Counted from the stretch's first letter, positions 1-12,862 are shown. The stretch: 64,000 nucleotides of DNA from Rhynchopus euleeides (GCA_963210315.1 OY723249.1:1054569-1118568), one strand, 5' to 3'. The notes: generated by a model not told the origin, from the letters alone. Numbers and translations are program-made.

Positions 1-424
1 TGGCGTCGGGGAGTGGCAGCTTTGTAACTGTCCTCCAGCTGCTGGCATGTCCAGCCCTGCGAGAGTGCCAAGGTGTATTGAGTCCCTGCGGAGCACAACC
101 CCCGATGAGAACGAGTGCCAGATGATCCTCATTCATTTTCAGCTGTAACGCGCATGAGGGGCACTCTCTGCCGCAAGCATCTGGGCATCACTCGAGAGCT
201 GTCACATGATGACGCAGAGAGAAATCAGAGAAAAAGTCCCGCCTGACGGGCACGCGCCTGGAAACTGTGGGGGGGCGAGCAAAAAATCCCTTGTAAAAAT
301 TCTTAGAAAAAATCTGGTTCCCCGACCCAAAAAACCTGGAAAAAGGGCTCGTTCCCCGCCCAGGCCTGATGCACGTATGCAGATTTTGGGTTTTTCGAAG
401 AATACGCGTATTCTGCAAGCACTG
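1..424. other. no recognisable gene
   Basis: Short overlapping open frames on both strands have no recognisable domain, splice structure or codon bias. I see no gene or repeat here. It is the left flank of the first inverted-repeat element. Confidence 0.5.
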
Positions 425-429
425 CCCTA

Positions 430-1612
430 GGCATACTTGTACCCCCATATGGGGAAGGCCAAAAATATGGGGAAAATATGGGGGGAATATGGGGGGTTTT
501 TCAAGTCCTGTTCCCCCATATTTCCCCCATATGGGGGATATATGGGGGAAAACCCAGGGGTTCCTCAGGTGGAAGCAGTCAGCAAACAGTTCTCCTCGTT
601 CTGCTTTTCACAGGGTGTGAAGTCAGCCACTGACAGGGGACGTCTAGCACCTTGCAGTGCCATCTCACCTCGTCGCTTTCTGCAGAGAGGAAACGCCCGG
701 CTGAAGTGCTCGAGTCAGACCACAAAAGGTGCTGTGAGAGTGCCGACCGCCACTTTCTTCAAGTCTGAGTAGCGGTCATCAGAGCATCCTGTACAGTAGT
801 CCTGTCTTTGCTGGCAGAACAGTTGCGTCCTGCAGCCAGTCCTTGTACTGGCCTTCACAGGTCTCATTCCACCCGGCAGATGCAGCTTGAACATGTCAAG
901 CTGCCTGGTGACGAGCGTCGACTCCGACTTTTCGGCGCTCGGAGCGGTCAAAAGCGGCGGAAGCGCCTGACACCCCAGAATGCACTGCTTGTGAATTCCC
1001 TTGTCTAATTAAGGATCCCAGGGGGCAGTTCGCAATCGCAAACACACCAGAGGAGGAGGACAGCGAGTGTGAGAGTGACGTGCCGGACAGGACTTCAAAA
1101 CACAGGAGTGTGTGTTGTGAGGAGCTGTTAACCCTGAACGCGCTATGTGTGTCTGTGCGTATGTGTCCACCACCGCTGCCGCTGTCACTGCGGTGCCCCG
1201 CCAAACCGGGAAGCGTTCGCTCTCCGCTGCCGCTGTATCGGCGCAGGAGAGGAACAGGAGGTCGGTGCGACCCACCTGGGGGATCTTCCAGGGGGGGCCA
1301 GACCTGGCCACACCTGAACGAGCGCGCACCTCCCCAGGATCGGACTCCTGGAGGATCCCCAACAAGGCATGAGGCCGGTTTCGACGCGCACTTCGTGTGT
1401 GTCTGTGCCTGAGTGGTTTGATGTTCTCCCGTTGCAGCACGAATACCCCCATATCCCCCCATATGGGCCCCATATTTCCCCCATATTCCCCCATATTTTA
1501 CCGGGTTTTCCCCATATTTTCAGCCTTTTTCCCCATATGGGGACGGGGTTTTGAGACCCCCCATATTTCCCCCAAATTTAGGGGGTTCCCCATATGGGGG
1601 GACAAGTATGCC
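430..1612. mobile_element. TIR element E1, TA-flanked, CATATGG-rich ends
   Basis: The left end GGCATACTTGT at 430 is mirrored as ACAAGTATGCC ending at 1612, and both ends then carry the palindrome CCCCATATGGGG and clusters of CCCCCATATTT/AAATATGGGGG words (about 430-560 and 1440-1600). Each end is bounded by TA (428-429 and 1613-1614), consistent with a TA target duplication. The right TA runs straight into a 12-base G-run. The ~850-bp interior has only small shadow-like frames and no transposase, so this looks non-autonomous. Shared tip letters CCTAGGCATA link it to the element at 54006-54806. Confidence 0.7.
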
Positions 1613-1626
1613 TAGGGGGGGGGGGG

Positions 1627-2480
1627 CAGTGATGTGCTATACGACGTATATCCGGATCTTGAACGTATATATACGTATATATACATGGCGTATATATACG
1701 TATATATACGCATATACGTTGCAATATACGTTACGTTCTTCCTGTGGGCAATGTGTGGGTGGAGAGGGTCCACGATCCCTAAGGTGCACAGTATGTGGTA
1801 CACAGCTTGGCTGTCCACCCTTACGCTAGCCGGGCACGCTTCGCGGTCCTGGTACGGGTCCTACTAGACGAGCGCCGCTCGTTGTTCGAGAGTCGGGAAC
1901 ATTGCTCAGTCTTGGCGCCACCTTGGCGAGGTAAGGAAACGTTGCATCACCAGCATTGCCCACTACCTGATCGGTGCCCACGTGCCGTACTCGCGTTATC
2001 CCATCAAACGCCGTCTCCGGAGCGAACACGACCAAAAGCGATGTGTCGTCTTTGGAAAGACTCCAGCACAGCATGGTCACCACCAGTCAATACCTGGGTG
2101 CCCCGTCGCCACTCAGTTGACTCAGAAAGGCACCTCCCCTCTGCACAGGTTCCACCCTGTGCACAGGGGAGGGCGGTGTCTTTCGAACTGCCCAACTACA
2201 TGTGGCCACGTAAGGTGCGGCACAACCGAAGCGGAACACCCTGTGGGCAGCCGGATTGGCGTTTCACTTCGTTCCAAGGGAAGTATCTGTCGAATGCACA
2301 GAGCGGGATATACCCACTCAACATATCCTGCGGGAGATCCCACCCAGGTTACTCCACAGTGACCTGGACACCGTGCAACAGGGAATTGCATAGGGGACGT
2401 ATATTTCCGGATTTTCGGGACCTCCGAACGTATATATACGTATATATACATTGGCGTATATATACATCGGCACATCACTG
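1627..2480. mobile_element. TIR element E2, hAT-like ends in a G-run
   Basis: The terminal inverted repeat is CAGTGATGTGC at 1627-1637, mirrored as GCACATCACTG at 2470-2480. Inside both ends are subterminal blocks of CGTATATATACG words. The element sits between a 12-G and a 14-G run, so an 8-bp target duplication would be GGGGGGGG and cannot be separated from the tract. CAGTG tips with an 8-bp duplication are typical of hAT elements; no transposase is visible inside, so the class is an inference from the ends only. Confidence 0.6.
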
Positions 2481-2490
2481 GGGGGGGGGG

Positions 2491-3217
2491 GGGGTGAATT
2501 TCCACCTATTTATACACGGTGGGATCTTGTAAATTTTACATGTATAACTACAAGTATATACATGTATTATACATGTATAATACTTGCATGTCAACTATTA
2601 TACATGTATAATACATGTATATGCCTGAAATATACATGTAAAATACATGTATATCAAGTAAAAATACAAGTATAATACTTGCATGTCAACTATTATACTT
2701 GTATTTTTACTTGATATACATGTATTTTACATGTATATTTCAGGCATTTACATGTATTTTACATGTATAATACTTGTCATGCAAGTATTATACATGTAAA
2801 ATACTTGCATGACAAGTAAAATACTTGCATGCAAGTAAAATACATGTATTTTACTTGCATGCAAGTATTTTACTTGTCATGCAAGTATTATACATGTATT
2901 TTACTTGTCATGCAAGTATTTTACATGTATAATACTTGCATGACAAGTATTATACATGTAAAATACATGTAAATGCCTGAAATATACATGTAAAATACAT
3001 GTATATCAAGTAAAAATACAAGTATAATAGTTGACATGCAAGTATTATACTTGTATTTTTACTTGATATACATGTATTTTACATGTATATTTCAGGCATA
3101 TACATGTATTATACATGTATAATAGTTGACATGCAAGTATTATACATGTATAATACATGTATATACTTGTAGTTATACATGTAAGATTTACAAGATCCCA
3201 CCGTGTAGGTGAACCCC
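2491..3217. mobile_element. foldback element E3, ~0.7-kb palindrome of ACATGTAT/ACTTGCAT words
   Basis: The left arm (CACGGTGGGATCTTGTAAAT at 2515) is repeated inverted near 3186-3205, and the two arms translate to nearly the same peptide on opposite strands. The interior is almost entirely words of the type TACATGTA, ACTTGCAT and ACTTGTCAT joined by TTTTA or ATTAT, mirrored around TACATGTA at 2841-2848. A single strand could fold into one very long hairpin. There is no coding capacity. It looks like a foldback MITE, lying directly after the G-run at the end of E2. Confidence 0.7.
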
Positions 3218-4800
3218 GCCGAACTATTGCCGAAAACGTGCTGGTCGCGACTGTCCTCTCCACTCCCCGCCTCACGGACACTATTCAAAAATAGTCCAAG
3301 GTGACAAGAGGAATCTGGTCTGAGCACCTTCCAGAGCTTCCACTCATGGAAAACCAATAGAATACAGGGGATCTGCGCCAAGAGTAAGTAAATGACGTGT
3401 GTGTGTGCGTGCGATTTACCCAGCTTCCTGGGCGGGGGGGGTGGGGTTGGGGGGGGGGGGAACCGAACACACGGGGTTCGTCGGTTTGTCTGCTTGGGTT
3501 GGCGGCGTGGGGGGAGGGTGGGGTGGGTGAAAGACGACCAACATATAAGGATACAATGTGACATTCATTGAACAGATAAAGAAAGCAAGGGGCACGTCTT
3601 CATGAGAAAATGGGGAGGGGGGGGGGGTTTTATTGTCGTGAGTGAAGGCAAAAGGCAAGCCCCTCAGCACCTTCTCGCAATGTTTATCCCTTTTGGAGTC
3701 ACCAGACCCCTCGTCCCCGTTCCTTGAGAAATGGGGGGTGGGGGTACAGGTACTATCGTCCTTTCATTGCCGTTTCCCTCGGGCTGTGTCTCAAATCTGT
3801 TACGTGGCATGAAAGTGATTGACTTTTGGGGGTTGATTGACTGGAAAAGCTGAAGAAAAGGAAGGGCTGGCAATTGTGACAGGGTCCCGGAGACGCCCAC
3901 GAACACCCAGACTCGCTGTTGGAATGGGGGATCCGCCAGGCAAACAGAGCACTTTGCCCTTTCAAGCTCCATTGTCGCACCTAAGTTCCCGCTTCATGCA
4001 CATAGCGTGAAGGCCTCCTATGAATAAGCCGCTGACCTACCACCCCCGCCCCCAGATCAGGATCGATGGTTGATTTGATTTTCCATGCTGACCGTTTCTC
4101 AACCGCAGAGTCGTTTGATCGAGGCGCACAAACAATAGTAGAGTCTTTTTTTGATCACAATCGTGAGGTTTGCAAATGGGTTGTAAAACCCCGGCCAGAT
4201 GTGCTGAAATGAACTCTGCACTTCGTACCGTCGAGCTAAGCAGGTGCAGGGGTAGTTCGTTCTGTTGCGTATGAATACAAGCATGCTGCTGCATAGGGAA
4301 CCTCACTTCTTTTGGCGGTTTATTATAGTTTGTGCCGGAACCTCTCACGCTCTGTGGCATTCGTCTGATTCCCGCCTATGTTGTCGCGATGCCTCTCGCA
4401 CTATGGACTGTGAATTCAATTTGGCTGATCTCGGGACATGTAGTTTTGAAACAAACAGATTTTATCGACTGAACCTTTGAGCAGAGCAGCGCCGGCCCCC
4501 AAAAGGCTGCAGGCCTGCCCTCATTTTCACTGGATCCATAGTTCTTTAATCTGGAGGCATCGAATGGCGAACACGATCACAGAACAGTCGGGAGGGTGGG
4601 GGTTGGCAATCAGGCAGACCGTGCACGCAAACTCGGCAAAGAGGCAGGGTTAACAGATGCCGTGATCTGAAAAATGTGGGAAAAGGTAAATCCACGTTTT
4701 CAGTGGGAAACCGGTATGCTTTTTCCCCAACAGCCCCATTTCTGTGGCATCGAGAGACGGTCAGGAACGGTGAAAACTGGGTTTCCACGGAGGCTAGTTA
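3218..4800. other. intergenic, G-runs, no convincing gene
   Basis: This stretch holds several G-runs (about 3436-3460 and 3618-3628) and short frames without recognisable domains. A small minus-strand segment near 4120-4165 carries an A-run followed by TTGTTTGTGCGCC, a piece of the dispersed SINE-like repeat seen elsewhere in the window. I see nothing else I can name. Confidence 0.4.
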
Positions 4801-4813
4801 CAGGTCAGAATCC

Positions 4814-5483
4814 TCAGCAAAGGAAATCCTCCGGTTCTTTGAAACACCGCCAGTCCGGATGCATGGCTGCAGATGCTTCGGTGCAATAATCGGAGTGGGC
4901 GAACTTGACGGCTGGTGCTGTGTGAGGGGGCAAGACGTGGCAGAGGGTGGCAGTGCTGTGGGCAGCAACGGGCTCACAATGGACAACCCCCTCCCCGCAC
5001 AAAAAGAACCACCCCTCACCGCAGGCGTGCTGCAAGGTTGCCCCATGCTGGCCACCATGTTTTTGAAACTGAGAGCCCTTCTGTGGTGAAACAAGGCGGC
5101 CAGAAGAACCTACCCCAGACAAGGCTGTTTCATGGCATACCCAGGTCGACCGGACGGTTTCGAGGTAGTCGGGGGTGAGGCGATCGTTATCAGGCACCTT
5201 CACTGAGAGTGGCTGAAAGAACATCGACCCTTTCGGAAGCTCGTCGTCACTTTCGTCGTCAAAGTCGGGGAGGCGGGGGGCAAGAGGTGCGCTGTAGGAC
5301 TTCACGGCTAACATGTGTGGTGGCATGGACGAGGCCTCAGAGGCAACCTCCGAATCCGCCTCCACGCTCGTCCGTGGCCGGTAGGAGATGACAGCTTCGA
5401 CCTCATCGTCTGTGCTGCCGCTCATATCGGACATCATCAACGAGTGGGACAGCGTGTCTGTCATCGTCTGTCCTGCACCGTCC
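4814..5483 (-). CDS. hypothetical acidic, Ser-rich protein (partial model)
   Basis: A minus-strand frame opens after a good acceptor (pyrimidine tract plus CAG at about 5484) and encodes a Ser/Asp/Glu-rich stretch with segments such as LPDFDDESDDELPKG and VPDNDRLTPDYLETVR. It runs to a stop at 4814. A 60-nt in-frame segment (about 5075-5134) begins GTATGC and ends CACAG, so it may be a small intron or be retained. A candidate upstream exon at 5929-5965 reads LGTLVKMSDVL, and its phase fits the acceptor. No family is recognised. The acidic part looks coding by composition; the last ~85 residues are less convincing. Confidence 0.4.
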
Positions 5484-5965
5484 CTGTGAGAGAAGGAGGG
5501 GTGGCAGCACGCATGGTTCCTGTTGTGATGCCCTGACACAAAGGAAGCCGCGCCGTGATGTGGGTTGGCGCTGGCAGGCTTGATCGGTCCCGTCGGACTA
5601 TGTCGTTTGTGCTGTTATTTCATTTCTTGAGGAGGTGATGCAGCGTGACTCTGCTGACAGCAGGATGATCCTTGATGCCGTCTTGTTTGCCACTACGATA
5701 TATCCCTCACTGGGGGTAGCAACATCACAGCAAAGTATGTTCTTTGCAGAACGGGGGCAACAAATCACATGCACACGGAAGAAGACAAAAACGTCGCATG
5801 CACATGCATGCCTATCTCAGGGCGAAGTCTGGTCACTGACACACACAAAACATTTATTTCACACTCACACAGAGTGGCAACCCTTTACCGTCACACGCAC
5901 AGGAATACCCACCCATCCCGCAGCATACTTCAGCACGTCAGACATCTTCACCAGCGTCCCAAGGT

Positions 5966-6500
5966 CTGCAGGGAGGCTCGCGCATCTTACGGGCTTCATT
6001 CCTACTCACAAAGCAGAAGGGGAGGGGCCTTTAGAGGCCCTCTCGGGAACGACGACCGAGGCCGACGTGGGGAAGCAGTCAAGGACACGCAGAAGGAACA
6101 GTCACGAACAGAGACAATGTGGAGGGGGGGGGGGTGGAGAAAGCAATGAGCCCGCGCGATTTGGCGCGCGCAGTCGGGCTTTCTGGTTGCTGTTGGGATA
6201 GTTGCACGTACAATAAGGACGTGCGAACAGCACACTCCTTCGTTGCTGAGGGGGTGGGATGGAGAGATAAGTGTGGCAATAACGGGGCTCACTTGTGCTG
6301 ATCAGGCACCGAACGCAGTATCGGTGTGTCCCCACCTGGGTTGGGATGGTGGCGGTGGTGGTAATGATTGGCGTGAAGCGGGTCAGCCCGTTTTCCAAGA
6401 ACATCGACTCAACCCTGCGGCGTGACTTGGATAGGTTATGGGTAAAGTAGGCTCAGTGGCTTCGCAGTTTGTTCAGTTCTTGCTTGTCCGCAGAGTAGTG
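5966..6500. other. no convincing gene
   Basis: Open frames on the plus strand are rich in His/Thr from CA-type sequence and have no recognisable domain. A G-run lies near 6123-6133. Nothing else is identified. Confidence 0.35.
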
Positions 6501-6990
6501 TCCCGAAGACGCCGTTGGTAACCATCTTGCAGTTACCCGGTGTGCGTCTTGGAATGAGGGCTGAACTTTAGTACACACCCATGGAAGGTGATCAGCTGCG
6601 ACAACACCTTCTGCTTGCACACCTGCTCATTCCGATCAGGTGGGTCACACGGTGAGTCGCATGCGGCCTCTGTTGGGCCCTTGTGTGCTGGAGGCGGTAG
6701 CACTCGGGCTGCATCAGTCCGGGTTACTTGCTGGAGTAGTGTAGCCACAGCCATAGCTGCAAGCTCTCCTGTCACGTCAACGTTGCTCTGGCTGGTTGCG
6801 CGTGCGGGCCAGACTTGCCTGGAGCAGAGGTAGAACAGAACACGCCTTCGTGTTAGAGGTTCCGTTGGAGCGGTGCCGGTCACCTCTTCCGGGGGATGTT
6901 GAGTTCATACATAGGCGTGCGTGGCACTGTGCAGGGAGGGCGTGCGTAGGGTCGTGGGCAGTGAACACCGGTTCCATTCAGGAGGTCGTC
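6501..6990. repeat. direct repeat copy 1 (LTR-like pair with 9544-10070)
   Basis: From TCCCGAAGACGCCGTTGGTA onward, about 440 bp are almost identical to the segment starting at 9544, in the same orientation. Weaker similarity, interrupted by an insertion in the second copy, continues to about 6990. The two copies flank about 2.6 kb. Differences are small substitutions and short indels. Confidence 0.75.
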
Positions 6991-9543
6991 CTGCCGGAAG
7001 CCCGTGCAGTCTATTGTCGTGCAGCCAGCTGGTCTGCGTACGCTTGGTACGGTACCCAGTACTGCAACATGAGCATGCCGCTGCCCTACGTGTGTCTGGC
7101 AGTGGTGATGCAGGTCGCACCGACGGCTGCCCGGGCGAGGAATATGCCGTAGGACCACTGCCGACTTAGTGGCTGAAGCGTGGGTGGCATCGGGTGACGG
7201 GGTTCGCTCTACTGTCACCCCAAACAGGGGCTGTTCGAAGCACCCCAACAAAGCATGGCGTGGCTTGACACCACCGTGCACACGGGCAACAATGTATCAG
7301 GGGTGTGTGCAGGGGCAGCAGCCCCCAGGTGCAGCACATGGAACCCAGCCATCTGCAGTATTCGGAGTGCAAAGCAGCTCGCAGCTCCGCAGACCGTGCC
7401 GCATTCAGTGGCAGGGGGTGCCGCCACATCGGCCAGCGTGTCTGAATCGCTGGCCACCCCGGTGCTGGTCGCTATGGAAATGCCTCCGCTCCTTCGACCC
7501 CCCTGAATCGCTCAGGCAGGGTGGCGCTGCCCACCTGCAGGGAGGGCAGCTGTGCTTCCCACAGCAGCTCTGCTGAGGCACAGCCGCGATAACCCTTCGC
7601 CGCCCGGCGGTGTGGATCACCTCCACCGCTCGACATCCTTGTCCCTGAGTGCAGGGCCATACCCCGACGGTGCACACATCGCGGGAGGCAGGGCGTACAG
7701 CAATACACCTAGTGTGGGCATCGCACCCAGTCCCTGCATACGCACTTGCATGCACTCGAGCCCTCCCTCCACCTTGAGGTGAAACTGAAGGGCATTGCAC
7801 GGACATCACTCGCTCAGCTCGAAACCTTTTGTTGGAGGCCTGCTCTCCCTCGTTGGCACACTCACAGTATTGAGACACTGCGGGTGCAGTTCTGGCTGAT
7901 AGCGGTGGTATCCAGCAGATCGGTGTGCAGCTGCTGCTGCACCGCCTGCTGCGACTGCAATTGAACAGTAGGGAGAGCCGCCGTCGAGAAAATCGTATCC
8001 GGTGCCAAAAATAACTTGTTATTTGCGCAAAGCTCGGCGCTCAGCGCACCCTCCCTCCCCGCAAAAACTGCAATGTTCCCAACCCACCAGCGCTCTGTGC
8101 CGTAACACAGACCGGGCTTCGCTGATATCCTCAGGGGAAATACCCACCGGCGCGATACAAACTGACACAGCTGATACAGGGTGAGGACCTCGAGTGCCAA
8201 CAACACGAACACTGTGAGGGACGGGCTAATGCATAGACCTGCCCCATTGCCACCCGTCCTCCCGTCTATTTTCGCTCTGATATCGCACGCGATACGACCT
8301 CCTGTCTACCCTCAGCAAAGGGTGTTGAGGGCTACGTGCACGCAGGTTGCCACTGCGGAAATCCGGTCTCGTGGGATTCGTACGTTGTCACAGCGGACTC
8401 CAGTCCGTGGTTTATTATAACGACCTCAGCAGTTGCAGGCGCTACGCGCTGAACCGAAGAATAACACTCAGCGCAGGAAAAGTAAGCAACAGCGATGATC
8501 CTAGTAACGGTGAGTAAACAGGGCAGAGCCCAAGCCTGAACCGGCACTGTGTCACCTTTCCCTGCAATAACCCGAGACACAGCAGCGTGCAAATGCCATG
8601 TCAGATGGGGGACAGGCAATCCTGTACCTGCAGCTACCTCCCCTGGGGGAGTTCTGGAGGGCTTCCCTCCTGGCAGTGTTGCGCTGCTGTGGCCGGATTG
8701 CATTGGTGATTGGGAGGGTAAGCGCATGCCGGGAGATGGTGCAAATTGCTGCGACGTGAGATGCTCTTGCGGGAGGAACGAGGAGAGGACGGCCGCGCTG
8801 GTGGTGTTAATAGCCCCCCTCCCCCCCCAAGGCTCAGGCCTTAGGCGCAGGATCGCCCATCTCGTGACGGTCGAAGCATCTTTCATCATGTGCAGACAGC
8901 ACACGATATCAGATTGTCGTCCCGAAAATGTCATCGGATTACCCGGACGCTGTGGATAGATGAGGAGGGAACGTCGAGATGATGTCGTGTGGTGTACACC
9001 CACTCCAGGTTGAAAGCCGTCGCGTCCCTGGAGGACCGCAGTGCACACCGCGATCCGCAATGTGTATCGCCAGGTTTGTCGCCTGCCCAATATCCCAGTT
9101 GCTGGGAGTGAACCCTTCCGGGATCAGCATCACCCAGGCTGGGATCCCGACAGTGGGTTGTAGGTGGCGAGGAGAGGTGTTGGGTATGGATGGACACATC
9201 TGATGCCATTGGGTGATGTTGGAATCCAGAACAGCGAATCACTTGCCACGGGGCGCATCACAGATGCGCTGACTCAGGCACGAGGAGACAAAAGGTGACG
9301 CATCAGCGGGTTGATCTCACACTGGATGGCCGAAGGTCAACAGCAAGGGGTGGACAACCACAGCAATGGCCGAGGCTTGACATGCAGCCAGTGGGGCGAC
9401 ACAGGTCCAAGGTCCTGTGCATCCGTGAGATGAGTTCATGGGGTGCGAGGGCAGGTGTTGAATATCATCTTCAGCAACGGGTAATCGCAATGAGGGACGA
9501 CTGTTCACCATCGAGGGACAAGGATTTGTGCGGTTGGGAGCCG
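6991..9543. other. region between direct repeats, no intact gene
   Basis: This ~2.6-kb spacer has many short frames on both strands, the longest a 252-codon minus-strand frame at 8332-9090. I see no reverse transcriptase, integrase, protease or gag-like motif in any frame. If the flanking repeats are LTRs, the interior is non-autonomous or decayed. No clear primer-binding site or polypurine tract was recognised. Confidence 0.35.
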
Positions 9544-10070
9544 TCCCGAAGACGCCGTTGGTAACCATCTTGCAGTTACCCGGTGTGCGTCTTGGAATGA
9601 GGGCTGAACTTTAGTACACACCCATGGAAGGTGATCAGCTGCGACAACACCTTCTGCTTGCACACCTGCTCATTCCGATCAGGTGGGTCACACGGTGAGA
9701 AGAACGCATGCGGCCTCTGTTGGGCCCTTGTGTGCTGGAGGCGGTAGCACTCGGGCTGCGTCAGTCCGGGTTACTTGCTGGAGTAGTGTAGCCACAGCCC
9801 ATCAGAGTTGCAAGCTCTCCTGTCACGTCAATGTTGCTCCGGCTGGTTGCGCGTGCGGGCCAGACTTGCCTGGAGCAGAGGTAGAACAGAACACGCCTTC
9901 GTGTTAGAGGTTCCGTTGGAGCGGTGCCGGTCACCTCTTCCGGGGGATGTTGAGTTCATACATCGGCGTGCGTGCCACTGTGCGGGGAGGGCGTGCCGGT
10001 TTGGGTTTCTTGAGAACCACAACGCCAACTGACAGGTTCGTGGACAGTGGACACAGGTGGCCTGTTCCCC
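9544..10070. repeat. direct repeat copy 2 (LTR-like pair with 6501-6990)
   Basis: This is the second copy of the repeat described at 6501. After the near-identical ~440 bp it contains an extra stretch around 10000-10030, then weakly matches the first copy again to about 10070. No TG...CA termini or target duplication are clear, so retroelement identity is not established. Confidence 0.7.
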
Positions 10071-12727
10071 ACTAGGAAGAAGGTTTATAATACACTCGCA
10101 TGAGGATAAAGCTGCAATGGTTTCGTTTGACTGTTGCTGTCGTTCGGGCATCCCCCTTCGCCTGCGACTCCGGGACACCGCAGGCAAGGGGCAGCCCTCT
10201 CTAAGGTGCTTGACATAAGATCTCTGGGTCTCCCCAACTGCCCTTCGCTTGTCCGCGCAGGGGTCGGTTGGCATACAGCCTCAATAGATGTCGCAGCTGA
10301 GGAGGACCCGGGTACCGCAGGTTGAAGCTGACCGGAGCCACGCCATGCACAAGCAAATAATGAGTGGTTTGACGGGGAGAAGCGGTGTGGGATGCGGAGG
10401 GAGATGCGGAGTGCCACAACAGCTGGTGACGACAATGAAAGCCCGTTGGCTGGTAATGCGTGCTGCAGGAGAACTACGCGCGGGAAACATGCAAACCCGT
10501 AAACACGTGCCTTTCTTGTTCATGTTTGGCCTAGTCCATACAGCGCCTTGCAGCACGAACAGTACTCATCCCACACGGATCCCTCTTCATAATTTCTCGT
10601 TTCGACCTCCTATGTTGATGCCAACCCAACCCTCAAGTTACCTGTATGTGTGGCTAACCCAGCCCTTCTAGCCCTCTGAGGGAATTTGTATAGTTCCCTG
10701 CACCACACCGTGATTCGCTAATGGGGTGCAGGGGCACCGCCCTGAATTGGTTTACCTATTTCAGCTTTACCACCAGCGCTGCTTGTGGTAGGCGCTGTTC
10801 CCAAGGGACCTTCCTGGCCCCACCCGCAACCATATATGTTGGCCCCTTCTTATGTTGTGGAATCTTGCCACCTACGTTATAATGCATGCTGCTTGTATCT
10901 CATGTGCAACGCCCAGCACTGATATGCGTGTATCATGGGGAAGGGGGCTGTGACAGAAGGATAGACTGCAGCTGTGTCACACTAGTATGCGCATGTGTTG
11001 TGTTCCGAGTTGCAAGCGACGAAGCGGGGTGAAGTCTCGAAGCAACGAATTGCACGGCTCTGAGAAGCTGTGGTATCTTCGTTGTTCTTGAGCACGGATC
11101 GCCATCCGCAATTCCCTTTGAAGCATTTCCAGAGCACGTCACGACACAAGATTATACCTCCGAAGATATACCAAGGCGTAACAAGCCTACGGGAAGACCC
11201 GCAACCAAACCCAGAGAAAGATGGCGACGACAGTCGCGGCTGCCCTCTGGCTGGCGACCAGGATTGGGTGCATTGCGGCAAAGTCCACCTTCAAGGTGTC
11301 GCGGGCCTGTGCCACTGACGGCAGAGTCAGGCCTGTGCTGAGGGCCTGACGTCCTGGCGTAGACATACATCCTGACGCTCACACTGGGCATCTGCCGTTT
11401 CTTACGTCCGCCACGCATGGTTCGTTGCCTTCAGCATATGACGATCCGAATCGGTTTCTCGGCCAAATTCGGAACTTCTCGAAGAATGATCAGAATGACA
11501 TTGGAGAATCAGCTTCCAGCTACGGAAATTGCTGCTGAAAATGCAGCCCATGAGGCTTGATGACCCAAGGGTCCTGGAAGGAAGGAACACTTACGAAGAC
11601 CGGGTGTGGTCTGAAGGTGCTGGCCGTGAGCAAGCAACGCCTCTTGACGCGCTCAGAGGGGTTGTTCTGGCGGACCAGGTGGAAAGATGAGGGCATGCTT
11701 GTTTATCGTACAGGGGTCGCCAAGCACAGCGAGAGTCCCGCTCCACACCAAGTGGGATGCGGACTGCATTCTCAGCAGCACGGTGGGGCGCAAGGAATAC
11801 ATGACACAGCCGGTTAGCGACTTTCGAACAATATCGCACTGCAGAGCCACCTCTCGCCTTACGTAACTCCCCCACCCAGGGAAACTGACACCCACTGGCC
11901 CAAAGCCTATCCATCTCTTGCCCCCCTCACTCACTCAATCCCAGAACCATTTCGCCCACGGAGTCTGAATGACCATTCTCATGAAGTTCAACAAAGAACA
12001 CCCCCTCCTGGCACCAGGGCAATTAGGGTACAGAGCCAGCCTGCCACTTGGTGGTGCATACGGCCTGAATGTGTACAGGAGCTCCCGCAGACTGCCGGCA
12101 CCGGCACCCCCTGGGAGGTGATCTGGCTGAGCAGGTGCATGCCTGGTCTCTGCTTTGAATCGACAAGTTGAGGCTGCGTGATGCATCTCCACGCTGCGCC
12201 TGTCCACAACTATGCCCCAGAAACCAGTTGAGCGTCATGGCCGCCAATTCGGAGGAGTGCCTCACAGCTGGAAACGACCCAAGTGTGCAGGGAGGGGACA
12301 GACTAGCGGAGGGGCGGAATCACATGCCAAGTAATAACGACAGCGACACCGAGGGGGTCCCAACCACACCAGTGCAACGAGCAGGGCAATCAGTTGTTCT
12401 GAAGGTTGTATGCGCTGCGGTCTCTCGGGTGGCAACATCCAAAAAGCAAGTGGTAATCCCACACTGTGTGGCAGAGGTGCCGAGTCGAAGAGCCGCAGAC
12501 AAGGCCTGGGCGAACTGCACCAACTGGCTGTCGTGCAGGCGCCGGGAAATCGCTGGATGGACGGCAATGGATAGACGGGCTCCGGACCTCTCTCGCTACC
12601 CTGGGCCCCGACACTGGCGATGTGGGAGATGAACAATGAATGGTCTCGACTCCTTCTCCCGCTGCCGCTGTGGTGTCATCAGACAAGGCGGAACAGCAGG
12701 GCGCTGCAAATAGAGATGAGCGGAATG

Positions 12728-12862
12728 ATCACCGAAAAGAACTGAGGGGGGGTCTTCGCTCAGAAATGCAGAGAAGTGAGGAATGGTGAACCGCCTCACA
12801 CCACTGGCTGCAAAGTGACACAGCTTGACACACAGTGACACAGAGCGGAGGCCCCCAGGGTG
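12728..12862 (-). repeat. dispersed repeat, copy shared with 63326-63440
   Basis: Read on the minus strand, this ~130-bp segment aligns with plus-strand 63326-63440: both begin GGGGGCCT(C/T)CGCTCTGTG, run through a GTGACAC-type motif series, share GCATTTCTGAGC and end in a run of C. Divergence is moderate, with one small indel. Confidence 0.6.

Noticed and set aside
2451..2675. Tyr/Cys/Ile-rich peptides on both strands at 2.45-2.68 and 3.05-3.28 kb
   Set aside because: They are translations of the ACATGTAT word palindrome.
8332..9090. 252-codon minus-strand frame between the direct repeats
   Set aside because: No retroelement or other domain, and poor codon bias; length is expected by chance in this GC-rich sequence.
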